A stretch of DNA of 17,685 nt from Ruminococcus flavefaciens (GTDB lineage: Bacteria > Bacillota > Clostridia > Oscillospirales > Ruminococcaceae): assembly GCA_002373775.1 (NCBI GenBank), contig DFJW01000099.1, positions 1 to 17,685 on the forward strand, given 5' to 3'. The notes beneath the pieces were generated by a model. It was not told the origin of the DNA and did not search any database. It saw nothing but the letters and a program-made list of their open reading frames with translations. The translations under genes and the position numbers were made by a program. Positions 1 through 5,985 of the stretch are shown piece after piece (position 1 is the stretch's first letter; each line of letters starts with the position of its first letter).

Positions 1-485
1 AATATCTCATACTGTCCGTCGCCGTTTACATCACCTACAACACAGTCGTTAGGCGAATACTGATTTCCGGGACGGTCAAGTTTTACATCGAAATAATTGC
101 TGCCTGAAGTGAATTTGCAGTTCTGCGAATTGATGACCTTGCCGCCGTCTAAGCAGTCAACGCGGTATTTCGAACCCGTTCCTCCGCCGTTGTCCTGATA
201 GCAGGTAGGATCGCCTGCCTTGCTTGTATATATGAGTTTGTCATCACGGTAGAGCCTGAATTCTGCATTGTCCGGATCGTCCGCATTGTATCTCCAGCTG
301 ACGAACATGCCGTTCCCGTTCTTTACGGCATATATTCCGCGGTCGAGATACTCCATTATAGCCTTGCCGTTGCCGCCTGCTCCGTATGCAGCGTCAGCTT
401 TCAGCACCGGACCTGTAAGATCACCTGCCGAAGCTATCATAGCCATGCATGCGGCAGCTGCTGTTATTCTTTTGAACTTTCCCAT
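1..485 (-). CDS. Secreted rhamnogalacturonan lyase, PL11-type (N-terminal part, gene runs off the window)
   Basis: The frame is open from the ATG at 485 to the window edge (161 codons seen). It begins with a signal peptide: MGKFKR, a hydrophobic Ala/Met-rich stretch, and a likely cut after Ala-Asp-Ala near residue 32. The mature start reads YLDRGIYAVKNGNGMFVSWR, followed by FRLYRDDKLI, a QDNGGGTGSKY segment and VGDVNGDGQYEI, an order I recognise from family 11 polysaccharide lyases (YesW/YesX type). These cleave the rhamnogalacturonan I backbone of pectin outside the cell. Family members have roughly 600 residues or more, so about a quarter is visible. AGGAGG sits 10 bases before the ATG. Family assignment is from memory of the conserved N-terminus; a C-terminal dockerin or binding module could follow but is out of view. 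Confidence 0.85.
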   Translation of the reverse strand, partial: MGKFKRITAAAACMAMIASAGDLTGPVLKADAAYGAGGNGKAIMEYLDRGIYAVKNGNGMFVSWRYNADDPDNAEFRLYRDDKLIYTSKAGDPTCYQDNGGGTGSKYRVDCLDGGKVINSQNCKFTSGSNYFDVKLDRPGNQYSPNDCVVGDVNGDGQYEI

Positions 486-549
486 TATTCTGATCCTCCT
501 TATTTATTAATACCCCAATTTTATCGTGCGCACCAACTTTGTTAATAAT

Positions 550-578
550 ATGATAACATTTGCTTCATAGTATATCAA
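550..578 (-). promoter_or_regulatory. Predicted promoter of the PL11 lyase gene
   Basis: On the minus strand TTGATA (573-578), a 17-base spacer and TATCAT (550-555). It lies about 65 bases upstream of the lyase ATG and back to back with the AraC-regulator promoter, so the two genes share a short control region. Confidence 0.6.
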
Positions 579-622
579 TGAATAATTCGATCAGAATATT
601 GTGTTTTTACAGCAGGTTATGT

Positions 623-651
623 TTGACTTTCCAGCCGTTTTGCTATATAAT
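623..651 (+). promoter_or_regulatory. Predicted promoter of the AraC-family regulator
   Basis: TTGACT (623-628), a 17-base spacer and TATAAT (646-651), about 36 bases before the chosen start at 687. A start further upstream at 669 would leave almost no leader, which agrees with the later start. Confidence 0.7.
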
Positions 652-686
652 TAAATCAGAGCAATATAATGCAGAGGAGGGAAGAT

Positions 687-1460
687 ATGATAGTAAATAT
701 GTCAGGCTGGCACTGGAAGCATCCGGAGGATATGAAGATAATCCGTCCGAACGGCATCCATGGCATGCAGATAGTGCTGATACAGTCAAGAGCCCGTGTC
801 GTGATAGCGGAAAAGGAATATAAGGTCGGAGCAAATACTGCTTTTGTCATGGACAGCTGCGTACCGCATGATCTTTACGCGGACGGTGAGGAATACATTG
901 ACGACTGGATCAGATTTGAGCTTGAAGACAATGATAAGGATCTGCTTTATGAAATGGGGATAGAACTGAATGTCCCCATAGAACTGGACGACGATATAGT
1001 ATCAAGGCTCATCTCAGTATGCGTGGACGTTGCGGCATCAGGCAAGCCGGAAAAGGAAGAAGTGGAAAGAAAGCTTATGTCAGCTATTTTTCTTCAGATC
1101 AAGAGCTGCTGCAATCCTGAAAAAAAGACGAAAAGAACGCATTATGACAGTGAACTGGACTCCATGCGCAGGCAGATATACGATGATCCGTCTGCTGACT
1201 GGAACATTCCTGCAATGGCGGAGCAGCTCAGCCTTTCTGTGCCGCATTTTCAGCGGCTTTATAAGCAGAAATACGGCGTACCGTGTACGAAGGACATCCT
1301 TACGAGCCGCATGGAATATGCAAAGCAGCTGCTGACAAGTACGGACCTTTCAGCAGTTGAAGTGTCGGAAAAATGCGGATATTCGGATTATTCTCATTTT
1401 TCTAAAGTGTTCCAGAAATATGCCTGTGTATCGCCTGCAAAGTTCAGAAAAGATAAATAA
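687..1460 (+). CDS. AraC-family transcriptional regulator
   Basis: A 257-residue protein with an N-terminal cupin-like sensor half (about residues 1-130: GIHGMQIVLIQS, VPHDLYADGEEY) and a C-terminal AraC/XylS double helix-turn-helix (about 160-255). The second helix-turn-helix shows the family signature VSEKCGYSDYSHFSKVFQKY followed by SPAKFRKDK. The start at 687 was preferred over an in-frame ATG at 669 because GAGGAGGG (674-681) lies between them as a well-placed ribosome binding site. It is divergent from the PL11 lyase gene with about 200 bp between, so control of pectin-degradation genes is plausible, but that is inference from position. AraC regulators of this layout usually answer to a sugar or sugar acid. 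Confidence 0.88.
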   Translation: MIVNMSGWHWKHPEDMKIIRPNGIHGMQIVLIQSRARVVIAEKEYKVGANTAFVMDSCVPHDLYADGEEYIDDWIRFELEDNDKDLLYEMGIELNVPIELDDDIVSRLISVCVDVAASGKPEKEEVERKLMSAIFLQIKSCCNPEKKTKRTHYDSELDSMRRQIYDDPSADWNIPAMAEQLSLSVPHFQRLYKQKYGVPCTKDILTSRMEYAKQLLTSTDLSAVEVSEKCGYSDYSHFSKVFQKYACVSPAKFRKDK

Positions 1461-1479
1461 CGAGAGCGTTCATTGACCT

Positions 1480-1526
1480 GAAACGGTAAAGAAGTCGAAA
1501 AACTTATCTTTACCGTTTCTTTTTTG
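1480..1526 (+). terminator. Rho-independent terminator after the AraC-family gene
   Basis: Perfect 12-bp stem GAAACGGTAAAG (1480-1491) with CTTTACCGTTTC (1508-1519), a 16-base loop, then a run of six T. It ends 20 bases past the regulator stop. Confidence 0.85.
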
Positions 1527-1546
1527 TTATAGACCGAATCTATAAC
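1526..1546 (+). promoter_or_regulatory. Perfect dyad upstream of metY, candidate operator
   Basis: GTTATAGA (1526-1533), five bases, TCTATAAC (1539-1546). The inner 17 bp have the form TATAG-N7-CTATA, a T-N11-A type dyad like LysR-family sites, including the methionine/cysteine-control boxes of some Firmicutes. It ends 19 bases before the -35 box of the metY promoter. No T-run follows, so it is less likely a terminator. The regulator is not in the window. Confidence 0.45.
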
Positions 1547-1565
1547 AGGCTATGTATATTATGGA

Positions 1566-1595
1566 TTGGACAAATATATAAAACCGATGTATAAT
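1566..1595 (+). promoter_or_regulatory. Predicted promoter of metY
   Basis: TTGGAC (1566-1571), an 18-base spacer and TATAAT (1590-1595), leaving a leader of roughly 50 bases. That leader is too short for a SAM riboswitch, and none is recognisable. Confidence 0.6.
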
Positions 1596-1651
1596 ATAGG
1601 CATACCAAACGAATACAACTCAAATTCATAAAATATCAGGAGGAATCAACA

Positions 1652-2941
1652 ATGGCTGAAAATAAACTTCATTTCGAAACATTACAGCTCCATGTAGGAC
1701 AGGAGCAGGCAGATCCCGCAACAGATGCAAGAGCAGTACCGATATACGCTACAACATCTTATGTATTCCACGATTCACAGCATGCTGCTGATCGTTTCGG
1801 GCTCAAGGATGCAGGAAATATCTACGGAAGACTTACAAATTCCACACAGGATGTATTTGAAAAGCGCATAGCTGCACTGGAAGGCGGAGTTGCAGCACTT
1901 GCAACGGCTTCAGGAGCAGCTGCTATCACCTACACTATACAGGCACTTGCAAAGGCAGGTGAGAATATCGTAGCTTCCAAGACCATTTACGGCGGCACAT
2001 ATAATCTCCTTGCACACACGCTTCCGCTTTACGGTATCACAACAAAGTTTGCAGATCCCGATGCCGAGGGCAGCTTTGAGGCAGCTATAGATGAGAATAC
2101 CAAGGCGCTGTACATCGAAACACTGGGCAATCCGAATTCCAACGCCATAGATATCGAAAAAATAGCTGAGATAGCACATAAACACGGTATCCCACTGGTA
2201 GTTGACAATACCTTTGCAACACCTTATCTTGTTCGTCCGATCGAATACGGCGCAGATATAGTAGTTCATTCCGCAACAAAGTTCATAGGCGGACATGGTA
2301 CTGCTATCGGAGGAGTTATCGTAGACAGCGGAAACTATGACTGGGCATACTCCGGACGCTATCCGTGGATATCAGAGCCCAATCCGAGCTATCACGGTGT
2401 AAGCTTTACAGCTGCCGCAGGTCCGGCTGCATTTGTGACATATATCCGTGCTATACTTCTCCGCGATACAGGTGCGACTCTTTCACCTTTCCACGCTTTC
2501 ATCTTCCTTCAGGGACTTGAGACACTCTCACTCCGCGTAGAGCGTCATACATCAAATGCCAGCAAGATAGTGGAGTATCTTGCAGCACATCCGCAGGTAG
2601 AAGCTGTACATCATCCTGTTCTTGAATCCGAACCGAGCCATGAGGTGTACAAGAAGTACTTCCCCAACGGCGGCGGAAGCATCTTTACATTCGATATCAA
2701 GGGCACTGAAGATGATGCAAAGAAGTTCATAGACAATCTTGACATCTTCTCACTGCTTGCAAATGTAGCAGACGTCAAGTCCCTTGTTATCCACCCGGCT
2801 TCGACTACACATTCACAGCTCACAGAAGCTGAACTTGCAGAGCAGGGCATCAAGCCGACTACTATCAGACTGTCAATAGGCACTGAGCATATCGACGATC
2901 TCATCAATGCACTCGACAAGGCATTTGCAGCTATCAGATAA
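1652..2941 (+). CDS. metY: O-acetylhomoserine aminocarboxypropyltransferase (O-acetylhomoserine sulfhydrylase)
   Basis: A 429-residue PLP enzyme of the Cys/Met metabolism family. It joins O-acetylhomoserine with sulfide (or methanethiol) to give homocysteine (or methionine) in the cytoplasm. The N-terminus FETLQLHVGQE, the YGRLTNSTQDVFEKRIAALE segment, ASGAAAITY, VVDNTFATPYLVRP and the PLP lysine in SATKFIGGHGTA (Lys210) are visible. The C-terminal ADVKSLVIHPASTTH and RLSIGTEHIDDLI are typical of the MetY branch; cystathionine gamma-synthases are usually nearer 380 residues. An AGGAGG site precedes the ATG. It is a single-gene unit with its own promoter and terminator, and converges on the recombinase/spoVT reading frame. 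Confidence 0.95.
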   Translation: MAENKLHFETLQLHVGQEQADPATDARAVPIYATTSYVFHDSQHAADRFGLKDAGNIYGRLTNSTQDVFEKRIAALEGGVAALATASGAAAITYTIQALAKAGENIVASKTIYGGTYNLLAHTLPLYGITTKFADPDAEGSFEAAIDENTKALYIETLGNPNSNAIDIEKIAEIAHKHGIPLVVDNTFATPYLVRPIEYGADIVVHSATKFIGGHGTAIGGVIVDSGNYDWAYSGRYPWISEPNPSYHGVSFTAAAGPAAFVTYIRAILLRDTGATLSPFHAFIFLQGLETLSLRVERHTSNASKIVEYLAAHPQVEAVHHPVLESEPSHEVYKKYFPNGGGSIFTFDIKGTEDDAKKFIDNLDIFSLLANVADVKSLVIHPASTTHSQLTEAELAEQGIKPTTIRLSIGTEHIDDLINALDKAFAAIR

Positions 2942-2954
2942 CAGAAATTGAAGT

Positions 2955-2994
2955 AAAAAAGGCTGTCCGGTAAATCTACGACCGGGCAGCCTTT
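2955..2994. terminator. Bidirectional terminator between metY and the recombinase/spoVT 3' end
   Basis: Stem AAAGGCTGTCCGGT (2958-2971) with ACCGGGCAGCCTTT (2981-2994), one G-T pair and a 9-base loop. On the minus strand the stem is followed by six T, a strong terminator for the spoVT 3' half. On the plus strand the T-run is interrupted but still serves metY. Confidence 0.85.
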
Positions 2995-2997
2995 GCT

Positions 2998-3447
2998 TTA
3001 TTCTATCTGCTTTGCAAGGAACTGCGCAGCAGCATTTATCAGACTCTTTTTCAGATCAGTGGACTCCGTGCTTTTCTCACTTGTGAGGAACACGACTGCT
3101 CCGGATACATCTCCGGCAGTTATGATCGGCACGGCAGCAACAGCTTTTCTGTCCGAGCCTTCCGCCGGGAAGAAATCATGCACCGGACTTCCTGCCCTGT
3201 AATACTGGGCCCTGTTTTCCATAAGCTCTTCCAGCTGACCAGAGACGCGCCTTTCGACTATCTCTTTTTTGGGCATGCCTGATGCGGCAATGGCGTGATC
3301 CTTATCGAATATGATAACAGGACATCCTGCCGTCTTATACATTACTTCCGCAACGTTTGCGGCATTTTCGCTCATTTCGCTTATTGCTGAATATTTTCTG
3401 AATATTACTTCGCCTTCATTGCTTGTGTATATCTCTAAGGGGTCACC
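2998..3447 (-). other. spoVT: 3' half of spoVT (codons 31-179 of the reconstituted gene)
   Basis: From the shared Gly-Asp-Pro codons (3439-3447) to the stop, this stretch encodes GDPLEIYTSNEGEVIFRKYS and a GAF-like SpoVT_C domain. No in-frame start with a ribosome binding site was seen just after the junction, so it is expected to be made only as the tail of the recombinase. Together with 11502-11600 it gives a 179-codon frame that matches SpoVT along its whole length, as I recall the family. SpoVT is a DNA-binding regulator of late forespore genes in spore formers; many Clostridia also carry it or a close AbrB-like relative. Confidence 0.9.
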
Positions 3448-5106
3448 GTTATTTACACTGTTGACACAGAGAGGAACGTCCATGTTCCTTCCGGAATTGC
3501 CGTCAGGTTTTCCACAGTGCAGGAGCTTGTCGATATCGGCTTTGAGCTTTACCTCAACGCTGTCATTGCGGACGGTTATCCTGTCAACTATGAAGGCAAC
3601 ATCATTCTTGTCGAGAGACTGCTTTTCAATCATGCTGTCAAATATCTCCAGCACATCCTTAGCGATACGGTTTGCCTTGACCATTGTATTGTGCTTGTCG
3701 GCGGTCATCTGCAACTGATTCCGGAGACCGGTTATCTTCTTTGTGAGAGCCTCTATTTCTTCCGCATAGACCTCTTCGGTCATCCCGGCGCGTTCGGGAT
3801 TCCTTGCGATATCACGCGCCTGCTGACGAGTGAGTATCTTTATCTGGAGCTTTGCTTCCTCTATTTCGGAGTTGATGCTCTCCACCAGAGACTTGCTCTG
3901 CTTTGTTTCTTTCTGCTGTTTCTGTATGCTTTCGCGGAGTTTAGCCAGCATGTCAGCTGAGTTTTCCCGTATCCGCAGGATATAGCTTTTCAGTATCCTG
4001 TCCAGTACATCCGTCCTGATGTAGTGTGAAGTGCATCCGCTCAGTCCGTGTTTGTGATAGCTTGAACAGTGGTAGGCACTGAGATTCGGACGACTCAGCG
4101 AAAACATGGGTGCACCGCAGTCGCCGCAGAAAAGACAGCCTGAGTAAACGTTGTCGTATTTCCGCTTGCCGTTGTATCCGGACTTGCTGCGCAGTTTTAT
4201 CTGTTCCTGTACCTGCGAGAAAAGCTTGTAGTCGATGAGCGGTTCGTGGAAGTCCTCGAACACCAGCTGGTCTTCCGCAGAGACTTTTTCCTCCGGACCG
4301 TTGATGCGTTTCCGTCGGTATTTTCCCTGCCGGAGAGTGCCGATGTAGAAATCGTTCTGCAAAATCTGTCCCACAGTTACGGCTGACCACTTTTTACTTG
4401 CGCGGATACGGCTCTCGCGTCCGCTGGCAGTTATTATCTCATCGCGTCTTGCTGAGGGAGTGCTGATACATTTTTCAGTCAGATACTCCGCGATCTTATG
4501 GTATCCCCAGCCTTTGATATAGAGGTCGAATATAGTCTTCACCACATCTGCTGCTTCTTCATCAATGATATAACGATTGCCTATGCTGTGATTAGGGAGG
4601 AAGGTGTAGCCGTATGGCGCACCGCACTGCCACTGTCCTTCTTCCTGTCTGCGTTTCACTACCGCTTTAACCTTTCTCGACGTATCGGTGACGGGCATTT
4701 CGTTCATCAGGAAGTGGAAAGATATCATCTGCCAGTTGTCGCTCTCAGAGGAATAGTCGATGTTGTCACCGATAGATATTATCCTTACCCCGGCGTCGCG
4801 CAGGTCTTCCAATTCAACAAGCCCCTTGCTGTTACGGCGGCTGAATCGTGAGAAGTCCTTCACGATAAGTATGTCATATTCGTGTGACATCATCTTCCGG
4901 CGCAGTTTCTGGTATCCTTCGCGCTGTTCGAAGGTGTAGCCGGAACGGTCACGGTCTTCGTAGAAGTCCACATCACGATCCGGGAAATGACGGCTGACAT
5001 AATCGGATATGATGAGCTTCTGGTTTTCGATGGAGGTATTATCGCGGTCCAGTTCAAGGTCAACGGAGATACGGCAGTATCCTGCGATGTTGCATCTGAC
5101 GCTCAT
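2998..5106 (-). CDS. Large serine recombinase fused in frame to the SpoVT C-terminal domain
   Basis: A 702-residue frame. Residues 5-155 are a resolvase-type catalytic domain: YCRIS with likely nucleophile Ser14, DRDRSGY and KDFSRFSRRNS. Residues 160-300 are the recombinase domain (GQWQCGAPYGY, WSAVTVGQILQNDFYIG). A zinc ribbon follows (CGDC at 327-330, partners Cys347 and Cys358), then a coiled coil (385-470) and a C-terminal region (about 480-530) as in TndX/TnpX-like recombinases. The recombinase proper ends near residue 553. Gly-Asp-Pro 554-556 lie on the att core, and the last 146 residues are the remaining part of SpoVT (EGEVIFRKYS, GCPVIIFDKDHAIAASG, VPIITAGDVSGAVV). The start at 5106 was chosen over 5244 because GGAAGG and a promoter (5156-5184) lie between them. 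It would integrate and excise the surrounding element. The chimeric tail is a consequence of insertion. Confidence 0.93.
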   Translation of the reverse strand: MSVRCNIAGYCRISVDLELDRDNTSIENQKLIISDYVSRHFPDRDVDFYEDRDRSGYTFEQREGYQKLRRKMMSHEYDILIVKDFSRFSRRNSKGLVELEDLRDAGVRIISIGDNIDYSSESDNWQMISFHFLMNEMPVTDTSRKVKAVVKRRQEEGQWQCGAPYGYTFLPNHSIGNRYIIDEEAADVVKTIFDLYIKGWGYHKIAEYLTEKCISTPSARRDEIITASGRESRIRASKKWSAVTVGQILQNDFYIGTLRQGKYRRKRINGPEEKVSAEDQLVFEDFHEPLIDYKLFSQVQEQIKLRSKSGYNGKRKYDNVYSGCLFCGDCGAPMFSLSRPNLSAYHCSSYHKHGLSGCTSHYIRTDVLDRILKSYILRIRENSADMLAKLRESIQKQQKETKQSKSLVESINSEIEEAKLQIKILTRQQARDIARNPERAGMTEEVYAEEIEALTKKITGLRNQLQMTADKHNTMVKANRIAKDVLEIFDSMIEKQSLDKNDVAFIVDRITVRNDSVEVKLKADIDKLLHCGKPDGNSGRNMDVPLCVNSVNNGDPLEIYTSNEGEVIFRKYSAISEMSENAANVAEVMYKTAGCPVIIFDKDHAIAASGMPKKEIVERRVSGQLEELMENRAQYYRAGSPVHDFFPAEGSDRKAVAAVPIITAGDVSGAVVFLTSEKSTESTDLKKSLINAAAQFLAKQIE
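3437..3447. repeat. Left att core, 11-bp direct repeat
   Basis: AAGGGGTCACC on the plus strand, identical to 11500-11510. It covers the Gly-Asp-Pro codons of the SpoVT frame plus two bases of the next codon. On the element side lies the arm ACACTGTTGACACAG (3455-3469); on the spoVT side lies GTATA (3427-3431). Confidence 0.88.
3455..3469 (+). repeat. Element-end inverted repeat, left arm of attP
   Basis: ACACTGTTGACACAG, 7 bases inside the left core. Its reverse complement matches 11481-11495 at 14 of 15 positions. In the excised circle the two arms would flank the 11-bp core in a 52-bp dyad, the usual size of a large-serine-recombinase attP. Confidence 0.8.
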
Positions 5107-5155
5107 TTCTGACACTTCCTTCCATGTTTTCTGAGCGGAATATGTGCGCACTATA

Positions 5156-5184
5156 ATTCTATCATTTTGCAGCATGAAAAGCAA
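5156..5184 (-). promoter_or_regulatory. Predicted promoter of the recombinase
   Basis: On the minus strand TTGCTT (5179-5184), a 17-base spacer and TAGAAT (5156-5161). Transcription would start near 5149, downstream of the long-frame ATG at 5244, which supports the start at 5106. Confidence 0.6.
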
Positions 5185-5205
5185 TCGGAAACAGTAATAA
5201 AAATC

Positions 5206-5225
5206 CTGGTAAATACTGGTAATAT
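5206..5225. repeat. Tandem 10-bp repeat just upstream of the recombinase promoter
   Basis: CTGGTAAATA (5206-5215) followed directly by CTGGTAATAT (5216-5225), the shared CTGGTAA recurring at exactly one helical turn. It ends 21 bases upstream of the -35 box, a position suited to a regulator binding one DNA face. No match to a named operator is claimed. Confidence 0.45.
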
Positions 5226-5247
5226 GAGGCGGACATTGCAGCACTCA

Positions 5248-5454
5248 TCAGCCTGCAAGATTATTGAGTAACAGCCCTTCTGCTGAAGTGAAAAGATCAC
5301 CGTTTCCGGATCTGAAAACTGCAACGGTGTATTCTCCGCCCTCCCAGACAGAGCAGAGTCTTCTGACTTCTGCATCAGTTCCAGGATCCAGCTGATCTTC
5401 ATTTGTGAGCCATATCTCGACAGTCTTTGTATTTTCTCTGAAGCTAAGTTCCAT
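5248..5454 (-). CDS. 68-residue protein of unknown function next to the recombinase
   Basis: A small acidic protein, MELSFRENTKTVEIWLTNED at the start and YTVAVFRSGNGDLFTSAEGL near the end. It resembles short conserved proteins that I recall near serine recombinases and in mobile elements of Clostridia, but I know no assigned function. AAAGGAG lies 9 bases before the ATG at 5454, which favours this start over 5562. It is on the recombinase strand, 141 bp upstream, with a separate recombinase promoter between. Small size and position make it a candidate excision (directionality) factor or recombinase regulator; this is inference only. Confidence 0.7.
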   Translation of the reverse strand: MELSFRENTKTVEIWLTNEDQLDPGTDAEVRRLCSVWEGGEYTVAVFRSGNGDLFTSAEGLLLNNLAG

Positions 5455-5810
5455 ATCACACCACTCCTTTGATAACAGTTTTGGAAGATATCGTATGTGA
5501 TATTCACTTTGTTCACATCCTGCAAACAGTCTGAGAATTGGACTATGTGTATTAGTATGCACAAAATATTATACTATCTGTATGATTATGCCGCGTTCAA
5601 TGAGGGATCCGGGGGCGGTGCTGAAATCCAAGTCTGTCTCATTTCAAAACATGAAAAATACGTTGAAACAACCGGTGTTCGCGATATTTGATGCTTTTGG
5701 AAGACGGTATATCTACTGATCCGAGCTGTTCCACGGGCTTTTGGCATGAAGCCAAAATCAAATTATAGTTCAAAAATAATACTTGTTGATGTATGTTTGC
5801 ATAATGACTT

Positions 5811-5822
5811 TTTACATGTAAA
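5811..5822. promoter_or_regulatory. Perfect 12-bp palindrome upstream of the polysaccharide cassette promoter
   Basis: TTTACATGTAAA, 48 bases before the -35 box at 5871. A candidate operator for a dimeric regulator; no specific family is claimed. Confidence 0.4.
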
Positions 5823-5870
5823 CGAAATTGTGCTGAATAGACAAAATTGGTTTGTGAAAATTATGGATAC

Positions 5871-5900
5871 TTGACATAAACCGGCAGAATGTATTATAAT
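5871..5900 (+). promoter_or_regulatory. Predicted promoter of the polysaccharide signalling cassette
   Basis: TTGACA (5871-5876), an 18-base spacer and TATAAT (5895-5900), a near-consensus housekeeping promoter. The leader is about 80 bases and contains two ATTATAAT copies (5943-5950 and 5956-5963) inside a longer dyad, ACATTAT (5941-5947) with ATAATGT (5962-5968), just before the ribosome binding site. This may affect translation or bind a regulator. Confidence 0.75.
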
Positions 5901-5985
5901 TAAGATATAAGACTATATAAATACGATATGTATATTTTTGACATTATAATACACTATTATAATAATGTAAAGTGAGGAAACAAAA

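Larger units (their letters stand above)
5455..5985. other. 530-bp intergenic region between divergent element genes
   Basis: It separates the leftward 68-residue/recombinase genes from the rightward polysaccharide cassette. It holds a weak hairpin TTTTGGC/GCCAAAA (5739-5757) without a clear T-run, a 12-bp palindrome (5811-5822), the cassette promoter (5871-5900) and an AT-rich dyad in the leader. Open frames here lack ribosome binding sites and look random. No riboswitch was recognised, although the part around 5600-5640 is G-rich compared with the rest. Confidence 0.6.

Noticed and set aside
669..686. ATG six codons upstream in the AraC-family gene
   Set aside because: GAGGAGGG lies after this ATG and correctly precedes the ATG at 687.
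1547..1651. SAM riboswitch before metY
   Set aside because: The leader from the predicted start is only about 50 bases and shows none of the S-box conserved segments.
5107..5244. 46-residue N-terminal extension of the recombinase (ATG at 5244)
   Set aside because: It lies upstream of the predicted transcription start, has no ribosome binding site, and adds residues unlike the family start; the ATG at 5106 follows GGAAGG and begins just before the catalytic domain.
5496..5517. TGTGA...TCACA as a CRP-type site
   Set aside because: The arms are 12 bases apart instead of 6, and the motif lies in the leader of a small element gene without other support.
5590..5650. G-rich stretch as a possible c-di-AMP or c-di-GMP riboswitch for the polysaccharide genes
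   Set aside because: It lies upstream of the predicted promoter and lacks the conserved segments of either class.
5497..5691. Open frame in the intergenic region
   Set aside because: No ribosome binding site or recognisable product; it overlaps the opposite-strand leader of the 68-residue gene.
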